A stretch of 64,000 nucleotides of DNA, taken from contig NZ_CAJFDC010000036.1 in assembly GCF_904067045.1 (NCBI RefSeq), positions 884,001 through 948,000 of the forward strand, given 5' to 3'. Every line of letters begins with the position of its first letter. The first letter of the stretch is position 1. This DNA is from Pseudomonas sp. FEN (GTDB lineage Bacteria > Pseudomonadota > Gammaproteobacteria > Pseudomonadales > Pseudomonadaceae). Shown piece by piece: positions 35,352-43,455 of the stretch. Below the pieces are notes generated by a model. It ran no database searches and was not told the DNA's origin. It was given only the letters and a program-made list of their open reading frames with translations. The position numbers were made by a program, and so were the translations under genes.

Positions 35352-35388
35352 TCTCTCTGCCACCGACGCACGGCTTCATGAACAAGCC

Positions 35389-35456
35389 TGACTTGCCCGC
35401 GAAGCTTTTGGCGGCCTCAAGGCCCCCTTCGCGGGCAAGCTCCGCTCCCACAGTGT
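35389..35456. repeat. REP pair left of the 42-bp tandem repeats
   Basis: CTTGCCCGCGAAGC (35393-35406) and CTTCGCGGGCAAGC (35428-35441) form the inverted pair, followed by TCCGCTCCCACAGTG. Confidence 0.8.
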
Positions 35457-35470
35457 CCGCGGCGCGGCCA

Positions 35471-35609
35471 AGACCTGTGCACACCTCTCCAACAATATCC
35501 AAGCAGGATCCGAGACCTGTGCACACCTCTCCAACAATATCCAAGCAGGATCCGAGACCTGTGCACACCTCTCCAACAATATCCAAGCAGGATCCGAGAC
35601 CTGTGCACA
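35471..35609. repeat. Intergenic 42-bp tandem repeat (3.3 copies)
   Basis: Identical 42-base units start at 35471, 35513 and 35555, and a 13-base partial copy at 35597. Each unit starts GACCTGTGCACACCTCTCC and contains the palindrome TGTGCACA. The array lies between REP halves (35389-35456 and about 35617-35656) downstream of the LysR gene. There is no protein-coding signal on either strand. The whole 35352-35767 stretch holds only these repeats and the pncB promoter. Confidence 0.97.
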
Positions 35610-35767
35610 CCGCAAAACCTGTGGGAGCGGTGCTTGCCCGCGAAGGGGCCGGCACGGTCAACAAAAATCGCTGGTAAAACCGCCCGCGGATATGCGCCAC
35701 TAGCGCTCTTCATTCAAGAACTGCCAGAACGTCGCGGCAACGCGCGGTCGGCATGGAGAGACCCGTT

Positions 35768-36967
35768 ATGAGCGATAAGGCCTTCGGCGATCGCATTGTG
35801 CAGAACCTGCTGGACACCGACTTCTACAAGCTGACCATGATGCAGGCGGTACTGCACAACTACCCCAACGTCGAAGTCGAATGGGATTTCCGCTGCCGCA
35901 ACAGCGAAGACCTGCGGCCGTACCTGGCGGAAATCCGCTACCAGATCGAACGCCTCGCCGAGCTGAGCCTGAGCGCCGACCAACTGGGCTTCCTGGAGCG
36001 CATCAGCTTCCTCAAGCCGGACTTCCTGCGCTTCCTCGGCCTGTTCCGCTTCAACCTGCGCTACGTGCACACCGGTATCGAGAACGGCGAGTTGTTCATC
36101 CGCCTGCGCGGCCCGTGGCTGCATGTGATTCTCTTCGAAGTGCCACTGCTGGCCATTGTCAGCGAAGTGCGCAACCGCTATCGCTATCAGGAAACCCTGC
36201 TGAGCCAGGCCCGCGAACAGTTGTACCGCAAGTTCGACTGGCTGAGCGACAACGCCTCCAGCGACGAACTGGCGGAACTGCAGGTCGCCGATTTCGGTAC
36301 CCGCCGGCGCTTCTCCTATCGGGTCCAGGAAGAAGTGGTCAGTGTGCTCAAGCACGATTTCCCCGGGCGCTTCGTCGGCACCAGCAATGTGCACCTGGCG
36401 CGCGAATTCGACATGAAGCCGCTGGGCACCATGGCCCACGAGTGGATCATGGCCCACCAGCAGCTCGGCCCGCGCCTGATCGACAGCCAGATCGCCGCGC
36501 TCGACTGCTGGGTCCGCGAATACCGTGGCCTGCTCGGCATTGCCCTGACCGACTGCATCACCACCGACGCCTTCCTCAAGGATTTCGACCTGTATTTCGC
36601 CAAGCTCTTCGACGGTTTGCGCCACGACTCCGGCGACCCGGTGATCTGGGCCGAAAAATGCATCAATCGTTACCACCAGTTGGGCATCGACCCCATGAGC
36701 AAGACCCTGGTGTTCTCCGACAGCCTCACCCTGCCCAAGACCCTGGAGATATTCCGCGCGCTGCGTGGACGGATCAATGTCAGCTTCGGCATCGGCACCC
36801 ATCTCACCTGTGACATCGTGGGGGTGGAACCGATGAGCATCGTGCTTAAAATGACCGCCTGCAACGGCCAGCCCGTGGCGAAGATCTCCGACGAACCGGG
36901 CAAGGCCCAGTGCAAGGACCCGAACTTCGTGGCTTACCTGCGCCACGTGTTCCAAGTCACGGGCTAG
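35768..36967 (+). CDS. pncB: Nicotinate phosphoribosyltransferase
   Basis: Joins nicotinate and PRPP, with ATP hydrolysis, to make nicotinate mononucleotide in NAD salvage. The 399-residue protein has the PncB N-terminal block NLLDTDFYKLTMMQAVLHNYPN, the GTSNVHLAREF motif whose histidine is the phosphorylated residue, GTMAHEWIMAHQQLG, and the PRPP-binding LRHDSGDPVIWAEKC ... KTLVFSDSL ... SFGIGTHLTCD. Start 35768 follows GGAGAG. nadE lies 67 bp downstream in the same direction, so the two consecutive NAD-salvage steps are probably co-transcribed. Confidence 0.96.
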   Translation: MSDKAFGDRIVQNLLDTDFYKLTMMQAVLHNYPNVEVEWDFRCRNSEDLRPYLAEIRYQIERLAELSLSADQLGFLERISFLKPDFLRFLGLFRFNLRYVHTGIENGELFIRLRGPWLHVILFEVPLLAIVSEVRNRYRYQETLLSQAREQLYRKFDWLSDNASSDELAELQVADFGTRRRFSYRVQEEVVSVLKHDFPGRFVGTSNVHLAREFDMKPLGTMAHEWIMAHQQLGPRLIDSQIAALDCWVREYRGLLGIALTDCITTDAFLKDFDLYFAKLFDGLRHDSGDPVIWAEKCINRYHQLGIDPMSKTLVFSDSLTLPKTLEIFRALRGRINVSFGIGTHLTCDIVGVEPMSIVLKMTACNGQPVAKISDEPGKAQCKDPNFVAYLRHVFQVTG

Positions 36968-37034
36968 CGCGTCGCGGACTCGCCCAGTGGTACCGATCAA
37001 CCCGTTCCAGACCCCATCCCGCAAGGAGTGAATC

Positions 37035-37862
37035 ATGCAAGCCGTACAGCGCCAGATTGCTGAACAGCTCAAGGTCCAGCCACCATTCGCCGACCAGGCC
37101 GCCCTCGAAGCCGAAGTGGCGCGCCGGATCAGCTTTATCCAGAATTGCCTGCAGAGCTCCGGGCTCAAGACGCTGGTGCTGGGTATCAGCGGCGGCGTCG
37201 ACTCGCTGACCGCCGGTCTGCTGGCCCAACGCGCCATGCGTGAACTGCGCGAACGCACCGGTGACATGGAGTACCGCTTCATTGCGGTGCGCCTGCCCTA
37301 CGAAACCCAGTTCGACGAACACGAAGCCCAGGCCTCGGTGGACTTCATCGCCCCCGACGAGCGCCACACAGTGAACATCGGCCCGGCGGTCAAGTCGCTG
37401 GCCGCGGAAGTCGCGGCCTTCGAAGGCAAGGCCGCGGTGGCGCGGGACTTCGTCCTCGGCAATACCAAGGCGCGCATCCGCATGGTCGCGCAGTACACCA
37501 TCGCCGGGGCCGCCCATGGCCTGGTGATCGGCACCGATCACGCGGCGGAAGCGGTGATGGGCTTCTTCACCAAATTCGGTGACGGCGCCTGCGACCTGGC
37601 ACCCTTGAGCGGGCTGGTGAAAAACCAGGTCCGGGCCATCGCCCGCCACTTTGGTGCTCCCGAGTTCCTGGTGGAAAAGGTCCCGACCGCCGACCTCGAG
37701 GACCTCGCACCGGGCAAGCCCGACGAAGCCTCCCATGGCGTGACCTATACCGAGATCGACGCCTTCCTGCACGGTGAGCCAGTGCGCCAGGAGGCCTTCG
37801 ATATCATCTGCCGGACGTATGAAAAGACCCGTCATAAGCGCGAGATGCCATTTGCGCCATGA
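37035..37862 (+). CDS. nadE: Ammonia-dependent NAD+ synthetase
   Basis: Amidates nicotinate adenine dinucleotide to NAD+. The 275-residue protein is the short, NH3-dependent type. The PP-loop ATP motif is LGISGGVDSLTAGLL (residues 49-63), followed by NTKARIRMVAQYTIA, GTDHAAEAVMGFFTKFGDGACDLAPLSGL and the C-terminal KVPTADLEDLAPGKPDE loop. AAGGAGTG precedes the ATG. Preceded by pncB; downstream gene order (unknown protein, then azurin on the other strand) resembles PAO1 as I recall it. Confidence 0.97.
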   Translation: MQAVQRQIAEQLKVQPPFADQAALEAEVARRISFIQNCLQSSGLKTLVLGISGGVDSLTAGLLAQRAMRELRERTGDMEYRFIAVRLPYETQFDEHEAQASVDFIAPDERHTVNIGPAVKSLAAEVAAFEGKAAVARDFVLGNTKARIRMVAQYTIAGAAHGLVIGTDHAAEAVMGFFTKFGDGACDLAPLSGLVKNQVRAIARHFGAPEFLVEKVPTADLEDLAPGKPDEASHGVTYTEIDAFLHGEPVRQEAFDIICRTYEKTRHKREMPFAP

Positions 37863-37975
37863 CTCGAGTGACAGTAATGCCGTAGGAAACTTCTATTTTT
37901 CCGCGTAACGCTTGAGGCAGCATCGGGTACTGGGCAGTCTTCGCCGCATCTTGTTGTTGGCAGGGACCCCAGCCG

Positions 37976-38671
37976 ATGTTGCTCAATCGCAAATACCCAA
38001 AGTTGCAAGCGCAACCCGTACTTCGATCGCCCTGGTCCTTTCCGCTGCTCGGAGCCCTCGGGGTCATCTGCTGGGTCGCCACCGCCGCCAGCCCTTCCGA
38101 CAAGCCGACCGCCGGCCACCCCAGCACCGCGCATTTTTCGCTGATCACCCAGATGCCAGCGCGAACGGCCTTGCAGGCCAGCGCACACTACATCCCGAAG
38201 GCCAGCCAGGCCGACTGCCCCTATCAACCCACGGTGCTGCACTTCAATACCGCATTCGCGCAAACGCCCCACAGCACCGACTTCAAGGTTCCGCTGGGCT
38301 ACGAGCTGCCTGACTGCAAACTGTACCTGAGCGAGGTGAGCTTCGAGACCGAGGCGCTGTACGGACCTGACAACCTGAATCGCAGCATCACCCATAGCGG
38401 CTCGATTGCCGTGCGCGACAACCTGCGCCCGGGTGTGTCGGGTTTTCCAAGCTCGGGGGAAAAACAGTATGAGGGTTTGTGCGATTGGGAGATCACCGAC
38501 CCCGATGCACGCTTTGGACCGGGACAGGTCCTCACCTGCCACGCGATGGACGATCAGGGCCGCGTGATGGGTGGCAATCGCAAGCCCTCCAAGCTCGGGG
38601 GAACCCTGAGCCTGGAGGACCTGCAAGGCAAACGTATTCGCCTGAATCTGAAGATGAAGGACCAACCCTGA
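37976..38671 (+). CDS. Hypothetical exported or membrane-anchored protein, 231 aa
   Basis: Family not recognised. Residues 19-38 (PWSFPLLGALGVICWVATAA) form a membrane anchor or uncleaved signal after a basic N-terminus, so the remaining part should be periplasmic. That part has four cysteines (81, 114, 169, 188), which would suit disulfides, and repeated YLSEVSFET / GSIAVRDNLRPG / GTLSLEDLQGKRIRLNLKM beta-type segments suggesting a beta-sandwich. AGGGAC precedes the ATG. It lies between nadE and azurin; no functional link is evident. Confidence 0.75.
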   Translation: MLLNRKYPKLQAQPVLRSPWSFPLLGALGVICWVATAASPSDKPTAGHPSTAHFSLITQMPARTALQASAHYIPKASQADCPYQPTVLHFNTAFAQTPHSTDFKVPLGYELPDCKLYLSEVSFETEALYGPDNLNRSITHSGSIAVRDNLRPGVSGFPSSGEKQYEGLCDWEITDPDARFGPGQVLTCHAMDDQGRVMGGNRKPSKLGGTLSLEDLQGKRIRLNLKMKDQP

Positions 38672-38698
38672 TCGCCGCGATCAGGGCCGCTGTGCGAG

Positions 38699-39145
38699 TT
38701 ACTTGAGCTCGACCTCGCCCTTCATCATCGAGTTGTGGCCGGGGAAAGAGCAAAAGAACGCGTACTTCTCACCGGCCGCCAGCTTCGACACATCGAAGGT
38801 GACCGAATCCTTTTCGCCGGCACCAATAATCTTGGTATGGGCGATGACGCGGGTATCACCGTCCTTCAAGTAATTCTTGTCGATCCCGGCCGCCATGCCG
38901 TCAGTCGCGATCCCGGCCATGTCGGAGGCCTTGCTCAGCACCCAGTTATGGCCCATGACGTTCTTCGGCAGGCTGCCGGAATGCGTCAGGTTCACGGTAA
39001 AGGTCTTGCAGCTCTTGTCGATGCTGATTTCCTTGACGGTGTAGGACATCTGATCGGTAGAGTCGACATCGATCTTGCATTCGGCGGCAAGCAACTGACC
39101 ACTGGCGAGGGCCAACAGGGATACCGCGACAACTTTGGCGAACAT
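38699..39145 (-). CDS. azu: Azurin (periplasmic blue copper protein)
   Basis: Electron carrier linked to denitrification-type and oxidative-stress electron flow. The 148-residue precursor has a signal peptide cut after residue 20, leaving a 128-residue mature protein (AECKIDVDSTDQM...) of exactly the usual azurin length. Copper ligands in mature numbering are Gly45-His46 (MGHNW), Cys112 (FFCSFPGH), His117 and Met121; Cys3 and Cys26 form the disulfide. A possible Anr box lies 75 bp upstream. Convergent with the hypothetical exported protein gene. Confidence 0.98.
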   Translation of the reverse strand: MFAKVVAVSLLALASGQLLAAECKIDVDSTDQMSYTVKEISIDKSCKTFTVNLTHSGSLPKNVMGHNWVLSKASDMAGIATDGMAAGIDKNYLKDGDTRVIAHTKIIGAGEKDSVTFDVSKLAAGEKYAFFCSFPGHNSMMKGEVELK

Positions 39146-39219
39146 GGTGAATCTCCAAGGCAGGGTATGAAAATCCGGGGATCAAATGGCAAGACTGCCA
39201 GAAGTAAAGGACAGTCCTC

Positions 39220-39233
39220 CTGATCTGAGTCAA
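39220..39233 (-). promoter_or_regulatory. Possible Anr/FNR box upstream of azurin
   Basis: On the minus strand TTGACTCAGATCAG has two mismatches to TTGATNNNNATCAA and lies about 75 bp before azu. Anaerobic control of azurin by Anr is known in P. aeruginosa. Confidence 0.35.
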
Positions 39234-39346
39234 GAACAAGAAATTGTATACAATCCCAAGCTATCGCTTCGATGCACACAATCAACCAGCCAGACGAGCC
39301 GGCGCCCCCTAACATTAGACCGTTCTCAGCCAACGGAGCGTCTACC

Positions 39347-39436
39347 ATGTCTATTAACAGCTTGTTGCAAAGCTTGCTCGCCGCTTATGCCTGTGGGGCC
39401 AGCGGTACCTGTGAAACGCCCTCGCGCGAGGTTTAA
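39347..39436 (+). CDS. Candidate small protein, 29 aa
   Basis: Codes MSINSLLQSLLAAYACGASG then TCETPSREV. GGAG lies 8 bases before the ATG, and the frame closes with TAA. The N-terminal half is an amphipathic/hydrophobic helix, and there are two cysteines (16 and 22). It is too short for statistical support, and the family is unknown. Confidence 0.45.
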   Translation: MSINSLLQSLLAAYACGASGTCETPSREV

Positions 39437-39572
39437 CGCTTGGAGAGTCGCCGGCCAGCCTTTACCCTGGGGTCAAGCTTGCTCGCTAAAAACCATTGTT
39501 TCGTGTGCTGCGCCACGAACACAGGCAGAATACGCGCCGCTCAACCTCACCTTCGACCCCAGAGGATCGCCC

Positions 39573-39749
39573 ATGGCCAAACCCAATTATTCCTTCGCCA
39601 AACGTCAGCGCGACCTGGCCAAAGAGCAGAAGAAAGAGGAAAAGCTGCAACGCAAGAAAACCACCGCCGAGGAAGAGGCCGCGGCGCTGTTGAACCCGGA
39701 AGCGGAAAGCGAAGAAAGCGAGGCGCCGGATTCAACGCCGAACGCTTGA
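39573..39749 (+). CDS. Small charged conserved-type protein, 58 aa
   Basis: Begins MAKPNYSFAKRQRDLAKEQKKEEKLQRKK, a strongly basic helix, and ends with an acidic segment (NPEAESEESEAPDSTPNA). AGAGGAT lies 6 bases before the ATG. I recognise the pattern as a small protein widespread in Pseudomonas with no known function; the basic head could contact RNA or ribosomes, which is speculation. REP repeats follow its stop codon. Confidence 0.75.
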   Translation: MAKPNYSFAKRQRDLAKEQKKEEKLQRKKTTAEEEAAALLNPEAESEESEAPDSTPNA

Positions 39750-39780
39750 TCGACGGATTGCACTGAAACCTGTGGCGTCC

Positions 39781-39960
39781 TCACGGGCCTCTTCGCGGCG
39801 GTGCGGCGATCCGACAAGCTCCGCTCCCACAGTGTCCGTGTCTGACCACGGATTGGCGGCGCGACACAAAACACCCGTGGGAGCGGAGCTTGGTCCGGGC
39901 GGCGTTCCGACGAAGCTTTTGGCGGTCTTGAGGGCCCCATCGTCGGCAAGCCTCCCACAG
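39781..39960. repeat. REP cluster downstream of the 58-aa gene
   Basis: Several REP cores: CGATCCGACAAGCTCCGCTC (39808-39827), an inverted GTGGGAGCGGAGCTTGGTCC (39877-39896), and GACGAAGCTTTTGGCGGTC with GGCAAGCCTCCCAC. This mixes two REP subtypes. Confidence 0.75.
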
Positions 39961-39973
39961 GGTTGTGTTCGGC

Positions 39974-40885
39974 TTAGCTGGCGGGCCGTCCCACATCCCC
40001 CATCGGCATCACCGTCACCTGTACTTCCGGGTCATGGCTACCGCCTCCCAGGATCACCCCGCGCAACGGCGACACATCGGAAAAATCCCGGCCCCAGGCC
40101 AGGGTGATGTGCTCCAGGGCCGGCTGTACGTTGTTGGTCGGATCGAAATCCACCCAGCCCGATACCGGGCAAAACACTGAGACCCAGGCGTGAGAAGCAT
40201 CGGCGCCAATCAAGCGCGGCTGCCCGGGCGGCGGCTGGGTCAGCAGATAACCACTGACATAGCGCGCCGCCAGGCCCCGTGAGCGCAGGCAGGCAAGCAT
40301 CAGGTGGGCGAAGTCCTGGCAGACCCCGCGTCGCCGTTCCAGCACCTCCACCAGCGGCGTGGCGACCTGGGTCGCCTCGGCATCGAAGGTGAACTCGCGG
40401 AAAATCTTCTCCATCAACGCCTGGGCCCCAACCAGCAAGGGACGCCCGACAGGGAAACAACTTTCGGAAAACTCGACGAAGCTTTTCTTCAAATGCACGT
40501 AGGGCGATTCGAAGCGATACCGGCAAGCCTCGAGGATCTGCGCGGTCAACGCCTGGCCGCTGTAGGTCAGCGCGCTGCGGGTGGCATCCCAGGCCGTGGA
40601 CAGGTTGAAATCCACCGGCGGCCGCGCCAGCACTTCGACATTCAGCCAGGCATTGACCTGCAGCTCGTCATGAGGCCGCTCGAATGCCAGTCGGGTCAAC
40701 GGATTGCCGAATACATCCCGTTCATCGCGGCGACTGGTCGGCTCGGGGCTGATCTGCAACATCTGCTCGCTGCACACTTGCCAGTCACACGGCCGCGGCC
40801 ACAGGTGGGCGAGCTGCTGGGCCAGGGACACCGGGCTGTCGTAGTGGTAGTGGGTATCGTGGAAAATCTGGTAGAGGGCACTCAT
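39974..40885 (-). CDS. Transglutaminase-like protein with bacterial transglutaminase N-domain
   Basis: A 303-residue papain-fold protein. The N-terminal domain MSALYQIFHDTHYHYDSPVS is the bacterial transglutaminase-like N region; the catalytic triad is Cys189 (RRGVCQDFAHL), His232 (ASHAWVSV) and Asp248 (WVDFDPTNN). The ATG at 40883-40885 overlaps the stop of the ATP-grasp gene (TGATG), so the two are translationally coupled. This gene type almost always accompanies ATP-grasp/alpha-E and DUF2126 genes, suggesting a shared peptide- or amide-forming or cleaving system of unknown product. Confidence 0.92.
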   Translation of the reverse strand: MSALYQIFHDTHYHYDSPVSLAQQLAHLWPRPCDWQVCSEQMLQISPEPTSRRDERDVFGNPLTRLAFERPHDELQVNAWLNVEVLARPPVDFNLSTAWDATRSALTYSGQALTAQILEACRYRFESPYVHLKKSFVEFSESCFPVGRPLLVGAQALMEKIFREFTFDAEATQVATPLVEVLERRRGVCQDFAHLMLACLRSRGLAARYVSGYLLTQPPPGQPRLIGADASHAWVSVFCPVSGWVDFDPTNNVQPALEHITLAWGRDFSDVSPLRGVILGGGSHDPEVQVTVMPMGDVGRPAS

Positions 40886-43368
40886 CACACGGACACCGTC
40901 TGCTGGCTGACATCGTCGACATGGGCAAAATGCCGCAAGGCCAGGCGATCGGAGACCTGGCCGCTGGCATCGGCGACCTCTTGCAACAAATCCGCCAGAC
41001 CGTCGAGCACATCGCGCACCCCGGTATCGCCAAACAAGGCGCTTTCCAGATTGCCCAGATCGAAGCGCCCCAGGCGCTCGACCAACAGGTTCAGCCCCAA
41101 CTCGCGCGGGACGCCAAAGTCATCGTTCAAACGGCGCAAGGTGCGGCTCACCAGCTTCAGTTGGAACAGCACGGCATGGGGGTTCTGCTCATCCAGCAGC
41201 AACAGGTCGAGCACCGGGATCAATTGCGGCACCGCCAGGTAGCGCGAGCGATAGGTGATGCTGCTGTTACCCAGTTCCAGCAGCCACGCCAGCCCGGCCT
41301 GATCGAACACCGCGATGCCGCGCAGGAAGGCGGCCAGGCTGCTGCTGAGAAATTGCAGGCGCTCGATGCGCCGACCGATCATCAGGAAACGCCAGCCCTC
41401 GTCGCGAGTCATGTCGTCCAGGGCGAAGCCGGACAAGGCCGCCAGGGACATCACCAGGCGGTTGAGGAAATCCAGCAGTTCGCCAAAGTCAGGGGCTTCG
41501 CTTTCCAGGCTCAAGGCCTCGCGTTGCAGCTCCACCAGCGCTTGCCAGTTCTCCCGCGACAGCTTGCCACGCACCTGGGACGCCGCCCACTGCAAGCGCT
41601 GCAGGTTGGATCGCAGGCTGAACGGCCAATCGTCGCCGAGCAGGGCCGCCAGCAGGCGCTCGGGCAGTTCGCCTTCGTCCGGCAGCAGCATCAGGCTTTC
41701 GCCGAGGTCCACCGCCGCCTGCAGGGCCTGGGGATCGTCACCGTCAACATAACGGGCGAGCATGATCCGAAACAAGCGCGCACTGTCATCGCAGCGCTCG
41801 CAGTAGCGGCCGAACCAGAACAGGTTTTCCACCACCCGCGACGGCAGGTAGGGATCCCGGCGCACCAGGTCACGTACCCCGAGGGAACGCTGGGTGCGCC
41901 AATGTTCGCCGCTGGGCATGCGCTCGCTGAGCACCCAGGTGTCCTTGCTCGCGCCGCCGCGCTGCATCGACACCACCTCGGCGTCGGCCTCGGCGGCCAC
42001 CCGCGTCAGGCCGCCGGGCAACACCCGATAACCGTCGGCGCTGGCCACGGCATACACCCGCATGCCGATGGCCCGGGGTTGCAGGGCGCCCTCTTCGTGC
42101 CAGACCGGCGCCTGGGACAGTTGCGCCAGCTCCTGGGCGACATAGGCGTAGGGGCGCGCACGGATGCGCTCGGCCAGGGCCCGGCGTTGTTCGTCATTGA
42201 GGTCGCGGCCGAATACCGGGATAAAACTCTGCGACGGAAACGCCGGCTTGATCAGCAGTTCCGGCAGTTTTTCCAGCGCCTGGGCCAGCACCGGCGGCTC
42301 ACCGCACCACCAGGTGGCAATGGACGGCAGGATCAGCTCTTCGCCGAACAGGTGCTGGTTGATCTTCGGCAGGAAGCCCAGCAGGCCAGGCGACTCCAGC
42401 ACGCCGCTGCCCAGGGCATTGGCCACCAGCACCCGCCCTTGGCGCACTGCCTCCAACAGGCCGGGCACGCCCAGGGCCGAGTCGGTACGCAGTTCCAGCG
42501 GATCGCAGAAGTCGTCGTCGAGCCGACGCATGATCGCGTGCACCCGCTGCAAGCCACTCAGGGTCTTGAGGTAGACCGTGGCGTCGCGCACCGTCAGGTC
42601 GCCACCTTCCACCAGCGGATAGCCCAGTTGGCGGGCCAGGTAGAGGTGTTCGAAATAGCTTTCGTTGAAGCGCCCCGGGGTCAGCAACACCACCAGCGGC
42701 GCCTCGGCCTCGCTCGGGGCCTGGCGCACCAGGGTTTCCTGCAGGGTGCGGAAGAACCCGGCCAGGTGATGCACTCGCAAGTCGCGGTACAGGTCGGGAA
42801 AGGCCCGCGACACGATGGTGCGGTTTTCCAGGGCATAACCGGCCCCGGACGGCGCCTGGGTCCGGTCCGCCGTGACCCACCAGCGGCCATCCGGCGTGCG
42901 CGCCAGATCCACCGCGAACAGGTGCAGGAAGGTCCCGGCCGGCGGCTGGATGCCCTGGCAGGGCCAGAGGAAATTATTGTGGCCGAAGACCAGTTCGGCG
43001 GGCAGCAGGCCGTCGCGAATCAGGGTCTGCGGACCATAGAGATCGGCCAGCACCGCATTCAGCAACCGCGCGCGCTGGGCAATCCCCGCCGCCACCCGCT
43101 GCCATTCATCGGCGGGGATGATATGCGGCAGCAGATCGAGTTCCCAGGGCCGATCCGCGCCCTTGGGGTCGGCGTAGACGTTGTAGGTCACGCCATTTTC
43201 CTGGATTTGCCGGGCCAGCAGGGCCTGGCGCTGGGCCAACTGTGCCGGCGTGCTGCGCTGCAACTGGTCGAACAGCGGCCGCCAATGCGCGCGCACGGCG
43301 CCGCTGTCGTCCAGCAGTTCGTGATAGGTCCCCGCTGTCAGCGGGTAGCGGTCAAGCAGGTCGGGCAT
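40885..43368 (-). CDS. Fused circularly permuted ATP-grasp and alpha-E domain protein
   Basis: An 827-residue fusion. Residues 1-480 are the type 2 circularly permuted ATP-grasp domain (VYADPKGADRPWELDLLPHIIPADEW, FLHLFAVDLARTPDGRWWVTADRTQAPSGAGYALENR, LKTLSGLQRVHAIMRRLDDDFCDPLELR). Residues from about 500 to the end are the helical alpha-E (DUF403) domain (YLPSRVVENLFWFGRYCERCDDSARLFR). Many bacteria encode these as two genes. ATP-grasp enzymes ligate carboxylates to amines; a novel peptide tag or cyclic peptide has been proposed for this gene cluster from genomic context, but no product is known. Start 43368 is preceded by a weak GAG. Confidence 0.92.
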   Translation of the reverse strand: MPDLLDRYPLTAGTYHELLDDSGAVRAHWRPLFDQLQRSTPAQLAQRQALLARQIQENGVTYNVYADPKGADRPWELDLLPHIIPADEWQRVAAGIAQRARLLNAVLADLYGPQTLIRDGLLPAELVFGHNNFLWPCQGIQPPAGTFLHLFAVDLARTPDGRWWVTADRTQAPSGAGYALENRTIVSRAFPDLYRDLRVHHLAGFFRTLQETLVRQAPSEAEAPLVVLLTPGRFNESYFEHLYLARQLGYPLVEGGDLTVRDATVYLKTLSGLQRVHAIMRRLDDDFCDPLELRTDSALGVPGLLEAVRQGRVLVANALGSGVLESPGLLGFLPKINQHLFGEELILPSIATWWCGEPPVLAQALEKLPELLIKPAFPSQSFIPVFGRDLNDEQRRALAERIRARPYAYVAQELAQLSQAPVWHEEGALQPRAIGMRVYAVASADGYRVLPGGLTRVAAEADAEVVSMQRGGASKDTWVLSERMPSGEHWRTQRSLGVRDLVRRDPYLPSRVVENLFWFGRYCERCDDSARLFRIMLARYVDGDDPQALQAAVDLGESLMLLPDEGELPERLLAALLGDDWPFSLRSNLQRLQWAASQVRGKLSRENWQALVELQREALSLESEAPDFGELLDFLNRLVMSLAALSGFALDDMTRDEGWRFLMIGRRIERLQFLSSSLAAFLRGIAVFDQAGLAWLLELGNSSITYRSRYLAVPQLIPVLDLLLLDEQNPHAVLFQLKLVSRTLRRLNDDFGVPRELGLNLLVERLGRFDLGNLESALFGDTGVRDVLDGLADLLQEVADASGQVSDRLALRHFAHVDDVSQQTVSV

Positions 43369-43455
43369 GGAAAGCTCGGCAGACGGCAAGGGCAATCAGG
43401 TTAACGCAGACAGATGACGCACGGATACGCGAAAACTCCGTGCGCCCTGTCAGCT

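Noticed and set aside
35471..35609. CRISPR array
   Set aside because: Units are contiguous and identical over all 42 bases, with no spacers and no cas genes.
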